From assembly GCF_000317615.1 (NCBI RefSeq), contig NC_019780.1, positions 1,054,001 through 1,118,000 of the forward strand: a stretch of 64,000 bases of DNA, given 5' to 3'. Position numbers and translations under genes: made by a program. Source of the stretch: Dactylococcopsis salina PCC 8305. Its GTDB lineage: Bacteria > Cyanobacteriota > Cyanobacteriia > Cyanobacteriales > Rubidibacteraceae. Under the pieces are notes generated by a model. It was not told the DNA's origin. It saw nothing but the letters and a program-made list of their open reading frames with translations, and did not search any database. Of this stretch, positions 9,533-17,900 are shown one piece after another (position 1 is the stretch's first letter; every line of letters begins with the position of its first letter).

Positions 9533-9829
9533 TTGACAACTCGAACGATTATGGATGCTTCCACTCTGAAACAACTCTTAGAAAAATACAATCAATTCTA
9601 CAGTGGTTATAATCAAAACCCCGATGCTTGGGAAGCGGAGAATGGCGCTTGGTTGGAATATGAACATCTAGAAAAGGCAAAAATGTTAGAAGAAATGGGA
9701 CAACTGATGTCTCTCTTACATCAAAAAACTGCTAATGAGACCAATTTAGCGACTAATGGTGATTTAGAATACTATTCAACAGTACGAGAAGTGTTACAAG
9801 ACTTACGTCAGTTTCTGGAAAATTCTTAA
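9533..9829 (+). CDS. Small acidic soluble protein, unknown function
   Basis: 98 residues if TTG at 9533 is used; GGAGAGGG lies 12 nt upstream. An ATG at 9551 would give 92 residues but has no clear Shine-Dalgarno. The protein is acidic and helical, with no membrane segment, and is rich in Leu, Glu, Gln and Asn (for example EKAKMLEEMGQLMSLLHQ). It has no catalytic motif or family that I recognise. It stands alone between a MITE-like element and family A repeats. Confidence 0.6.
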   Translation: MTTRTIMDASTLKQLLEKYNQFYSGYNQNPDAWEAENGAWLEYEHLEKAKMLEEMGQLMSLLHQKTANETNLATNGDLEYYSTVREVLQDLRQFLENS

Positions 9830-9838
9830 TCAGCAAAC

Positions 9839-9924
9839 GTAGGTTGGGTGGAGGTGACGAAACCCAACAACAACCCATGAAAACTACCAATAATCCATAT
9901 TGATGTTGGGTTTCACCCAACCTA
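9839..9924. repeat. Two family A repeats after a small gene
   Basis: CGTAGGTTGGGTGGAGG...CGAAACCCAACA at 9839-9870 and GTTGGGTTTCACCCAACCTAC-type sequence at 9904-9924. They abut the truncated 5' edge of the HigB remnant. Confidence 0.85.
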
Positions 9925-9940
9925 CAAATTAAGGCTTAAT

Positions 9941-10102
9941 GATGTCCGCGAAACCTTTCCCAGTGCCGATTCGATCAGGAATTTTACTGTTTTCAATATT
10001 AAAGGAAATCGTTACCGATTGATTGTCGGGATTGATTACAAAAAACAAATCATCTTCATCAAATATGTTTTAACTCATGCTGAGTATGATAAGGAGGCTT
10101 GA
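9941..10102 (+). pseudogene. HigB-type mRNA interferase toxin, 3' fragment
   Basis: 54 codons ending in TGA read DVRETFPSADSIRNFTVFNI and later GNRYRLIVGIDYKKQIIFIK and THAEYDKEA, the conserved C-terminal half of HigB family toxins. The 5' half is gone, with the break next to a family A repeat. Immediately downstream (ATG 10107) the first few codons of a HigA-like antitoxin (MTPTTEE) are visible before the sequence runs into an unrelated GGDEF fragment. The pair is therefore a dead higBA module. Confidence 0.8.
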
Positions 10103-10127
10103 AAAAATGACCCCTACTACTGAAGAA

Positions 10128-10556
10128 TTGTGTATTCGGGAGGACGATCGCAAATTCTTCTCCCCCATACCGAGCGACTAAATCATCAGGACCTTCAATC
10201 GCCGCCACTCGTCCACTAGCATACAATGGCGCTGACTTCAGTTGAAAACAGGGATCATCTATAGCGAAAAATCCGCCCTCAGACTTGCTATTTAACAGAA
10301 ACGGTGTAATTTTTTCTTCTGATAAGGCTTCACTTAAAAAATGGCCTTGTACTTCTTGCTCTGAATTATCTTCAGCAATTGCTTGTAACTCTTTTAACAA
10401 CCAATTAGTGAGATCAACATTTTTCGTCGCGATCGTTTCCGTGATTTCAATTTCTAATCTGGAACTGGGAATCCCTGTCTCGGCGAGAACCTGTTTCACC
10501 TTCTCAACAAAATTAGTTTCTTGAAACTGACGACCAGAAATATTCACCGTCATCAT
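10128..10556 (-). pseudogene. Scrambled GGDEF/EAL signalling-gene remnant
   Basis: One open frame on the minus strand contains pieces of a c-di-GMP protein in the wrong order. First comes an EAL N-terminal piece (TVNISGRQFQETNFVEKV, EIEITET), then an EAL C-terminal piece (EVQGHFLSEALSEEKITPFL) with the middle deleted, then a GGDEF piece (DDLVARYGGEEFAIVLPNT). GGDEF normally precedes EAL, and neither catalytic core is complete. The start codon overlaps the 3' end of cbiT by 4 bp, perhaps by chance. It is better read as rubble from deletions than as a functional protein. Confidence 0.75.
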
Positions 10557-11152
10557 AATTTCTCCCCACTCAACACAAAAATCGGATCAACCGCAGCAAA
10601 AACTTGTGTTGTGCCTCGCGTTTCCAAGCGATTCACCGACGACTGCACTACCTCAATATTCCGTGCTTGTAACTTCGCAAACCCTTCCGACAAGCGATAT
10701 AGACTTTCTAAATTATTCGCAATCGCAACCACTCGACCTTGGGGTTGCAAATACTGCCACACCTGTTCTAAAGTTTTATGTACTCCTTTTCCCCCTTCTA
10801 AACAGACTCGATGAGGATATTCTGATAACTTATCTAAACAGTCTGGCGCAACCCCTTGAATGACTTGGACATTTTTCACCCCGAAACGGGTGCAATTATG
10901 CCGAATTAACTCCACCACTTCCTCATCACGTTCTACAGCGAAAATTTTTGCCTCTGGACAAAGTAAACCCGACTCTACGGGAATTGTTCCTGTTCCAGCC
11001 CCCACATCCCACAGCACCGAATTTGCTTCTAAACGTAAATAAGAAATCAATAATAATCTCACCTCTCGCTTAGTGAGGGGAATCCCAGGAAGCCTTTCAA
11101 ATAGGTGATCAGGGATGCCTGGACTTTTATAACGCCAAATTGAAGAAGCCAT
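10553..11152 (-). CDS. cbiT: Cobalt-precorrin-6B C15-methyltransferase (decarboxylating), CbiT
   Basis: 199 residues, the usual size for stand-alone CbiT. The SAM-binding motif is VLWDVGAGTGTIPVESG (about residues 46-62) followed by the acidic FAVERDEE. The N-terminal IPDHLFERLPGIPLTKREVR stretch is characteristic of CbiT. The enzyme methylates C15 and decarboxylates the acetate side chain of ring C in anaerobic corrin synthesis, the pathway cyanobacteria use for pseudocobalamin. The CbiE partner is not adjacent. No cobalamin riboswitch was seen upstream. A scrambled signalling remnant overlaps its 3' end. Confidence 0.88.
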   Translation of the reverse strand: MASSIWRYKSPGIPDHLFERLPGIPLTKREVRLLLISYLRLEANSVLWDVGAGTGTIPVESGLLCPEAKIFAVERDEEVVELIRHNCTRFGVKNVQVIQGVAPDCLDKLSEYPHRVCLEGGKGVHKTLEQVWQYLQPQGRVVAIANNLESLYRLSEGFAKLQARNIEVVQSSVNRLETRGTTQVFAAVDPIFVLSGEKL

Positions 11153-11494
11153 ATTAATAATTAATAATTGACAATTGATAATGGGTAATTGATAATTGGT
11201 AATTAGTGATTTGTTACGGGTTATTTCTTATTGACTGATGGTCTGTAGCAGTTCTAAATCAGTTGTAAATTCCTGCATTTGATCCCCCCTTTAATTCCCC
11301 CCTTATTAAGGGGGGTTAGGGGGGATCGTAAGTTAAGCTACTTTTTACAAATGAGATCATCTTGCTATATTTCTATAATTGTATTTGATCACGATTAAAT
11401 CTTAACTCTCCTCACTTCTTATTTTTAGAAATTCTTAAGAGTTACTTCTCAACTCCCAATTTTCCCTTGTTTTCCTCTCTACTGTCAATTAATT
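11153..11494. repeat. Intergenic region with AT-rich direct repeats and a G/C-run hairpin
   Basis: 11155-11210 has repeated AATTGATAATTGGTAATT-like motifs. 11281-11327 is a nested palindrome bounded by GATCCCCCC and GGGGGGATC, with CCCCCCTTATTAAGGGGGG inside. It resembles the centre of the family C elements but lacks their ATACCATTTTGGA ends. No gene is evident. The region separates cbiT from a divergent permease gene and presumably contains both promoters. Confidence 0.75.
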
Positions 11495-12601
11495 ATGAAC
11501 TGGTGGCGTAAACTAAAAAAGAATGCTTTAGCCCGTATCGGCGCATCATTACTTCTCGTTTTTTATTTAACAGCAATTACCGCCGATTTTGTTGCTCCTT
11601 ATAGTCCCTACACTTCCGAAATTAACGGCTCTTTACTTCCTCCCACTGAGATTTATTGGCGCGACCAAACCACACAAAAATGGCTGGGTCCCCATATTTA
11701 TCCCACTGAACAGGGACAAATGAATCTCGAAACAGGAAAAAGAGAATTAATGGTTAATTTTGACCAACCCTCTCCTTTACGTTTTTTTGTGAAAGGAACA
11801 CCCTACAAAGTTTTAGAGATTAACTTGCCACTTCCTCCTAATTTTGAAACCGTAGAATTGTTTTCAGGTTGGGAACTCGATCGTCATTTATTCGGAACAA
11901 CTGGAGAAGCTAAATTTCATCTTTTAGGAACGGATGAACAAGGACGTGATCAGTTTTCTCGTCTCATTCATGGTAGCCGAATTAGTTTATTTATTGGTTT
12001 ATTTGGGATTGCAATTTCTTTCCCGTTAGGAATGATTTTTGGGGGTATTTCGGGTTACTTTGGCGGTTGGATAGATGGAATAATTATGCGTTTTGTTGAA
12101 GTTTTAATGACCATTCCCACCTTATATTTACTGGTGGCTTTAGCGGCAGTTTTACCCGCAAGTTTAACCAGTTCACAACGGTTTTTATTAATCATTGTCA
12201 TTACTTCCTTTGTCAGTTGGTCAGGGTTGGCGAGGGTGATTCGAGGACAGGTTTTATCCATTAAAGAACGAGAATTTGTCGAAGCCGCTCGTGCTTTGGG
12301 TGGGAATTCTTTTTATATTATTCTCCGTCACGTTCTCCCTCAAACCGCGACTTATATTATTATCTCAGCAACCCTTGCCATTCCGAGTTTCATTTTAGCA
12401 GAATCGGTGTTAAGTTTAATTGGTCTTGGCATTCAACAGCCTGATCCCTCATGGGGAAATTTGCTTTCAGTTGCCACTAATGCTTCGGTTTTAGTGCTAC
12501 AACCTTGGTTAGTTTGGCCCCCTGCGATTTTGATTATTTTAACCGTTTTGGCGTTTAATTTATTGGGGGATGGTCTTAGAGATGCCCTTGCTCCACGTTA
12601 G
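11495..12601 (+). CDS. DppC/OppC-type ABC transporter permease
   Basis: 368 residues. There is an N-terminal TM (about 15-33), a periplasmic region of roughly 110 residues, then the inner-membrane permease domain with five TMs. The GTDEQGRDQFSRLIHGSRIS motif (about 149) and the EAA loop (EREFVEAARALGGNSFYIIL, about 258) are typical of the DppC side of peptide/nickel importers. The family moves peptides, nickel or related solutes with DppB, DppD/F and a binding protein. None of these is adjacent, a common arrangement in cyanobacteria. The extended periplasmic insert is longer than in E. coli DppC. It lies 30 bp upstream of sppA and is probably co-transcribed. Confidence 0.88.
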   Translation: MNWWRKLKKNALARIGASLLLVFYLTAITADFVAPYSPYTSEINGSLLPPTEIYWRDQTTQKWLGPHIYPTEQGQMNLETGKRELMVNFDQPSPLRFFVKGTPYKVLEINLPLPPNFETVELFSGWELDRHLFGTTGEAKFHLLGTDEQGRDQFSRLIHGSRISLFIGLFGIAISFPLGMIFGGISGYFGGWIDGIIMRFVEVLMTIPTLYLLVALAAVLPASLTSSQRFLLIIVITSFVSWSGLARVIRGQVLSIKEREFVEAARALGGNSFYIILRHVLPQTATYIIISATLAIPSFILAESVLSLIGLGIQQPDPSWGNLLSVATNASVLVLQPWLVWPPAILIILTVLAFNLLGDGLRDALAPR

Positions 12602-12631
12602 AATAGAAATTATTTAGGATTTTCATCAATC

Positions 12632-14428
12632 ATGCGTCAGTTATTTAAACAAATTTTCGCGACTTTAATTGGTAGTTTTCTCGGTCTAGTTCTGTTTTCA
12701 ATTATCGGCACGGGAAGTTTATTCGTTTTATTATTAATTGCGGGAAATCGCACCCAAGATGCACAGATTTCTTCAGATTCTATTTTAGTTTTTGATCTGT
12801 CTAAACCAATCCAAGATAATACTCCTACTCTGACGATTGCGGAAACTTTCTTAGAAGATGAAGCACGTACTCTGACGGTTAAAACGGTTCTCAATTCTCT
12901 GGAAAAAGCGAAAACAGATGATAAAATTAAAGGGGTTTTATTAGATGGTAGTAATGGCAGTAATCAAACGGGTTATGCTGTGTTAAAAGAGGTGCGTCAA
13001 GGACTCGCTGAGTTTCAAGAAAGTGGAAAAGAAATTATTGCTTATGATGTTAATTTTAGTGAGCGAGAATACTATTTAGCTTCAGTGGCTGATCAAGTGA
13101 TTTTGAATCCATTAGGAAATTTAGAAATTAATGGGTTACGATCGGAACAAACCTTTTTTGCTGGTGCTTTTGATCAATACGGAATTGGCGTACAAGTGAT
13201 ACGAGTGGGAAAATATAAGTCAGCAATAGAACCGTTTACTCGTCAAGATTTGAGTGAGGAAAATAGAGAGCAAACAACAGCACTTTTAGCGGATATTTGG
13301 GACGAATTTTTAACGGGTGTTGGCGAAGGAAGAGAAATTAGTGTCGATGCGCTTCAAAATGTTGTCGATGAAAGAGGATTTTTATTAGCAACGGAAGCAC
13401 AAGAATTAGGTTTAGTGGATGAATTGGCTTATGAAGATGAGATCAGAGAAAAAGTGAAAGGTTTAGTGGGAACAGGAGAGGAAAACGAGTCTTTTCCTAA
13501 TGTTTCCATTAGTCGCTATAATCAAGTACAGAAAAGCAACACAGATCAGGAAGTATCAGAAAATAAAATTGCAGTTTTGTATGCTCAAGGAAATATTGTC
13601 ACTGGAGAAGGTGCTTTAGATAACATTGGCAGCGATCGAGCAATCAAAGAAATCAAAAAACTGCGAGAAGATGATAATGTCAAAGCGATCGTTTTACGGA
13701 TTAATAGTCCAGGGGGAAGTGCCACCGCTTCTGATATTATTTTAAGAGAACTACAACTCACCCGTGAACAGAAACCTGTGATTATTTCAATGGGAAATGT
13801 TGCCGCTTCTGGTGGGTATTGGATCGCATTAGGAGGAAGCCGAATTTTTGCCCAACCTAACACCGTGACAGGATCAATTGGTGTGTTTGGCGTATTACCG
13901 AATATTCAAGAATTAGGGAATAATAATGGCATCACTTGGGATAGTGTAGCGACAGGGGAATTAGCAGGATTAAACACAATTTCTCGTCCGAAAACAGAAC
14001 AAGAATTAGCCGTCTATCAAGGAACTGTTAATGAGATTTACGATCGATTTTTGACCAAAGTTTCGGAAGCGAGAAACCTTCCCAAACAACGAGTTGAAGA
14101 AATTGCCCAAGGTCGAGTTTGGTCGGGAAAAGATGCTCAAGAAATTGGATTAGTGGATGAAATGGGAGGATTAGAAAGCGCGATCGCTCATGCGGCTAAA
14201 ATTGCGGAATTAGGAGAAGATTGGCAACTCCAAGAGTATCCGAAAACTAATCCTTTTGAAGAACGTTTTTTAAAGCAATTTATCGGAGAAACCTTCCAGA
14301 GTCACAAATCAGAAAACATCGCAGATCAACGGCTGGAGAAACTCCGCAATGCTTGGGAAGATTTTCGTTTGCTAAATGATCCGAATCAAACCTATGCGAG
14401 GCTACCCTTTGAGTTTTGGTTAGATTAA
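12632..14428 (+). CDS. sppA: Signal peptide peptidase SppA (protease IV, 67-kDa type)
   Basis: 598 residues, matching long-form SppA with duplicated domains. One N-terminal TM anchor is visible (about 10-38). The catalytic Lys of the N-domain is in GKYKSAIEPF (about residue 193) and the nucleophilic Ser of the C-domain in NVAASGGYW (about residue 393), spaced as in E. coli. The C-domain also has LRINSPGGSATASD and NTVTGSIGVFG. The enzyme degrades leftover signal peptides in the membrane; cyanobacterial homologues are linked to light acclimation. It starts 30 bp after the permease gene. Confidence 0.93.
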   Translation: MRQLFKQIFATLIGSFLGLVLFSIIGTGSLFVLLLIAGNRTQDAQISSDSILVFDLSKPIQDNTPTLTIAETFLEDEARTLTVKTVLNSLEKAKTDDKIKGVLLDGSNGSNQTGYAVLKEVRQGLAEFQESGKEIIAYDVNFSEREYYLASVADQVILNPLGNLEINGLRSEQTFFAGAFDQYGIGVQVIRVGKYKSAIEPFTRQDLSEENREQTTALLADIWDEFLTGVGEGREISVDALQNVVDERGFLLATEAQELGLVDELAYEDEIREKVKGLVGTGEENESFPNVSISRYNQVQKSNTDQEVSENKIAVLYAQGNIVTGEGALDNIGSDRAIKEIKKLREDDNVKAIVLRINSPGGSATASDIILRELQLTREQKPVIISMGNVAASGGYWIALGGSRIFAQPNTVTGSIGVFGVLPNIQELGNNNGITWDSVATGELAGLNTISRPKTEQELAVYQGTVNEIYDRFLTKVSEARNLPKQRVEEIAQGRVWSGKDAQEIGLVDEMGGLESAIAHAAKIAELGEDWQLQEYPKTNPFEERFLKQFIGETFQSHKSENIADQRLEKLRNAWEDFRLLNDPNQTYARLPFEFWLD

Positions 14429-14590
14429 TTGTTGGTTCAATCCCAAATTCGAGCCAAAGTAAAAGTAGGTTGGGTGGAGTAGTAAAAGTAGTAAAAGACT
14501 GATCACTGATCACTGGTCACTGGTCACTGCCATGGGTGGAGAGAAACGAAACCCAACACCAATTCTAAGCAATTATCTGAACTTGATCTA
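14429..14590. repeat. Family A half-repeats and TCACTGR heptamers
   Basis: GTAGGTTGGGTGGAG (about 14465) and GAAACCCAACACC (about 14542) flank a short heptamer-like array of CTGATCA/CTGGTCA units at 14498-14528. No gene is visible. Confidence 0.75.
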
Positions 14591-14692
14591 ATACCATTTT
14601 GGAAAAGTCAAGTTACCTTAAAGCCCCCCAACCCCCCAAGTTTGGGGGGCTTAAGTTGTCGATACTGTAGCGCCAATTCTCCAAAATGGTAT
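14591..14692. repeat. 102-bp MITE-like element (family C), best-preserved copy
   Basis: Terminal inverted repeats ATACCATTTTGGA and TCCAAAATGGTAT are perfect over 13 bp. The interior has AGTCAAGTTACCTTAAAG, a CCCCCCAA/TTGGGGGG hairpin and GTAGCGCCAATT. The flanks are TA-rich, compatible with TA target duplication as in IS630/mariner elements. It has no coding capacity, so it would be a non-autonomous element. Confidence 0.85.
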
Positions 14693-14878
14693 AAGGAGGG
14701 AAACTAAGCCCAAACCCCAACTTCGGTGGAATTGGGTTACGCGCTTGCGCTTCACTAGGGCCGACGAGAGATCGCAGCTTTCGGATTCCTCAAATCTGGG
14801 ATTAACAAAGGAGTGATTATTGCGATCGATGCGCTGTATCTTGTTAGCGATGTTCGCCTTGATCTCAATCTTTGAAAG
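14693..14878. other. Non-coding stretch, nothing recognised
   Basis: About 185 bp with one HIP1-like GCGATCG site and no credible start-plus-frame. I see no RNA gene or promoter in it. Confidence 0.4.
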
Positions 14879-14903
14879 GATCGGGCGGATTTTCCACCCG
14901 ATC
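14879..14903 (-). terminator. Hairpin downstream of the GDPD/phytase exoprotein gene
   Basis: On the minus strand GATCGGGTGGA pairs with TCCGCCCGATC around an AAA loop (11 bp with one T-G wobble). It sits 20 bp after the stop of the exoprotein gene. The following T-run is poor, so efficiency is uncertain. Confidence 0.6.
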
Positions 14904-14922
14904 GCGATCTCAACCGAAAAAA

Positions 14923-17900
14923 TTAACCGAAAGTAAAGTCAGCTTCCGTTAAACTGTTGGCTTCAACGCCCAGTAAAACCGCTAAATCCTCACCATCTAA
15001 ACTGAGTAACGTTCCGTTATCAACCGCAGTGCGAGTAATATCGGCAAAACTTGCTTCTACTCCCGCCACACCGATCGAATCTTCACCAGAGGTAAAATCA
15101 GTGATTGTATTCGTTCCCAAACGCACATCGGAGTCTTTAATCTGGAATAAATCAGCACCAGTGCCACCAGTAACAACGTTATTAGCGCCCCCATTGGGAA
15201 AGAAAAACTGATCATCGCCTTCATTACCGATTAACCGATCGTCATTACCAGCGACTAAAATATCAGCACCAGCACCGCCATAAAGACGATTACCGCCGTT
15301 ACCAACAGACGCATCAAGGCGATCGTTTCCAGTACCGCCAAAGAGTCGATCGTTGCTTCCAGCGACTAACTCATCCGCATCACTGCCACCATAAAGACGA
15401 TTATTGCTGTTGACGGTAGAAGCGTCAATCGTGTCTTCACCAGCGCCACTAAAGACCAAATCTCCTTCGCCAATGAAGTCAACACCAGCATCAAGAGTAT
15501 CTGCTTCTAGACTGCCAAAAATCGGCGTTCCTGCTGTGGGTGCTTCTGCATTCACTCCTAAACGCGGATCGAGATCAAGGGGTTCATCTAACTCAATCAG
15601 CGCAATTTCATTATTATCAATTTCTGGTGGACGACCGACAGAGAAGGGGAAATTATTGTCATTCGCCACTAAAATTGTATTCTCATCGAGGACTAAAACA
15701 TCTTCAATGGTGACAAAAGGCATGGTGTAAGTCGTTTCTCCATCACCATTGAGATCATCAGGATCAGGGATGTTCAGCAGATCAACTACTTCCTCTTTCT
15801 CCACAAAGCCATTCTCGTCAATGTTGGAGAAGTCAACCTTAAAGACTTTTTTGAAGCCATCGAGATCAGCTTGGCTACCATCCCGTTCAATCACCAGAAA
15901 TTCATTTTCGTTGATGGGAGTAAAATCGCCGATCGCGTGATTCGGTTCTTCTACGCCATAGAAACCAACAATTCCTTGATATTCTCCACTGTTGAGATCA
16001 AACTCATAGATGCGACGAGAGTTATCAGGATCGCCCGTTACTTCCCCTTCTAAGAGAGGATAAGCAGTGTTTCGATCGGGGCTAAATGCCATCCCTTCAA
16101 ACCCGCGCGATCGGGGTAAATTCGGCTCTTCCACCAACGTTTCTAAGACCATGCTTCCCGTTGCAGGGAAATCAGTAAAGAAGCCATCAACCCCAATTTC
16201 AATCAGTTGTTCAAACTCTTCTCCTGGGGTTTGCGGTGTACCATCTTCTTCGAGGGTTAAGAACCGTTCCTCATTCCGTAAAGTGTAAGGATGAACCTGT
16301 AACCCTGCATTGTGGGCATCATCCACAAAAGAAGTTACTTCCCCAGTGAGTTGAGAGGTGATTTCTGCTTCTCCGTCACCGTTTCCATCCACAGGGGTTT
16401 CTAAAGACTCACGGAGTAAGAAGTTATTTTTCCAGGGGCCGGCCCCTTCGGCGTATTGTTCCCCAATGACCTGGAGAAACTCAGCGCTGTCTAAATCACT
16501 GTAAATGGTATCTTCTGAAAGCGGATTTTCTACTGCATCGAGGAAGTCTTGTCCGTAAATCGCAGCTAAATCATTCCCTTGTTCCACATTGAAACGAATA
16601 TCATAAGGAACAGAGAACCCACTATCGGGACTTGCGGAGTCGGTAGTGTTGCCGTAAAGTTGAACCAGAGGAATGTCCCCTAATCCTTCTTGATCAAGGG
16701 TTTCCTGTAATTCAATGAGATTTTGGAACTCAAAAGACTGGATAAAGATACGGTTAGGATCAGTAAATCCTGTATCTTGTAAGGTTTGAATTAGGGGTTC
16801 TTCTAAAGATAACCCTTGTTCGTCAAAGAAGGTAGGATGTTTGGTTTCGGGATAAATCCCCACTTGGATTCCTGTTTCGGCTTCCACTTCTTGGACGAGT
16901 TCGATCACCTCTTGGAAAGTAGGAATTTCAAACTCCCCGTTAAAAGACTGATCACGGAATTCGCGAGGTTGAACCGCACGCAGTTGTTTGATTTCTTCGA
17001 GAGTAAAGTCTTCGGCAAAATAAGCGGTGACTTCTTCTCCATCCAGTGTTTTCGTCATTTGACGTTCGGGGAACACTTCTGCCACATTGGTGGTATTATC
17101 CAACATGGGTTCATGGCGTGCGATTAAAACCCCGTCACTGGTGGTTACTAAGTCTGGTTCAACAAAATCAGCCCCTTGTAAAATGGCTGTCCGATACCCT
17201 TCTAAAGTATGTTCTGGAAGGTCGCCACTTGCGCCACGATGGGCGATGACCAAAGGCGGTTCACTGGTTAAGGTATTGAAGTCAAAGTCTGGATGTTGGG
17301 GTGAACGAACATCCTCGGAAACCATCGCATCCCGAACTGGATCACCTGTACGAGGGAAGTCAGTAAAGAAACCATCGACACCAATGTTTATGAGTTGTTC
17401 AAACTCTTCTGTTGGCGTTTGAGGTGTACCATCTTCTTCGAGGGTTAAGAACCGTTCTTCATCTCGTAAAGTGTAAGGATGAACCTGTAACCCTGCATTG
17501 TGGGCATCATCCACAAAAGAAGTTACTTCCCCAGTGAGTTGAGAGGTAATTTCTGCTTCTCCGTCACCGTTTCCATCGACAGGGGTTTCTAACGACTCAC
17601 GGAGTAAGAAGTTATTTTTCCAGGGGCCGGCCCCTTCGGCGTATTGTTCCCCAATGACCTGGAGAAACTCAGCGCTGTCTAAATCACTGTAAATGGTATC
17701 TTCTGAAAGCGGATTTTCTACTGCATCGAGGAAGTCTTGTCCGTAAATCGCAGCTAAATCATTCCCTTGTTCCACATTGAAACGAATATCATAAGGAACA
17801 GAGAACCCACTGTCTGGACTTGCGGAGTCGGTGGTATTGCCATAAAGTTGAACTAAAGGAATGTCCCCTAATCCTTCTTGATCAAGGGTTTCCTGTAATT

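Noticed and set aside
10553..11494. Cobalamin riboswitch for cbiT
   Set aside because: No B12-box-like sequence or conserved junction was found upstream of the gene.
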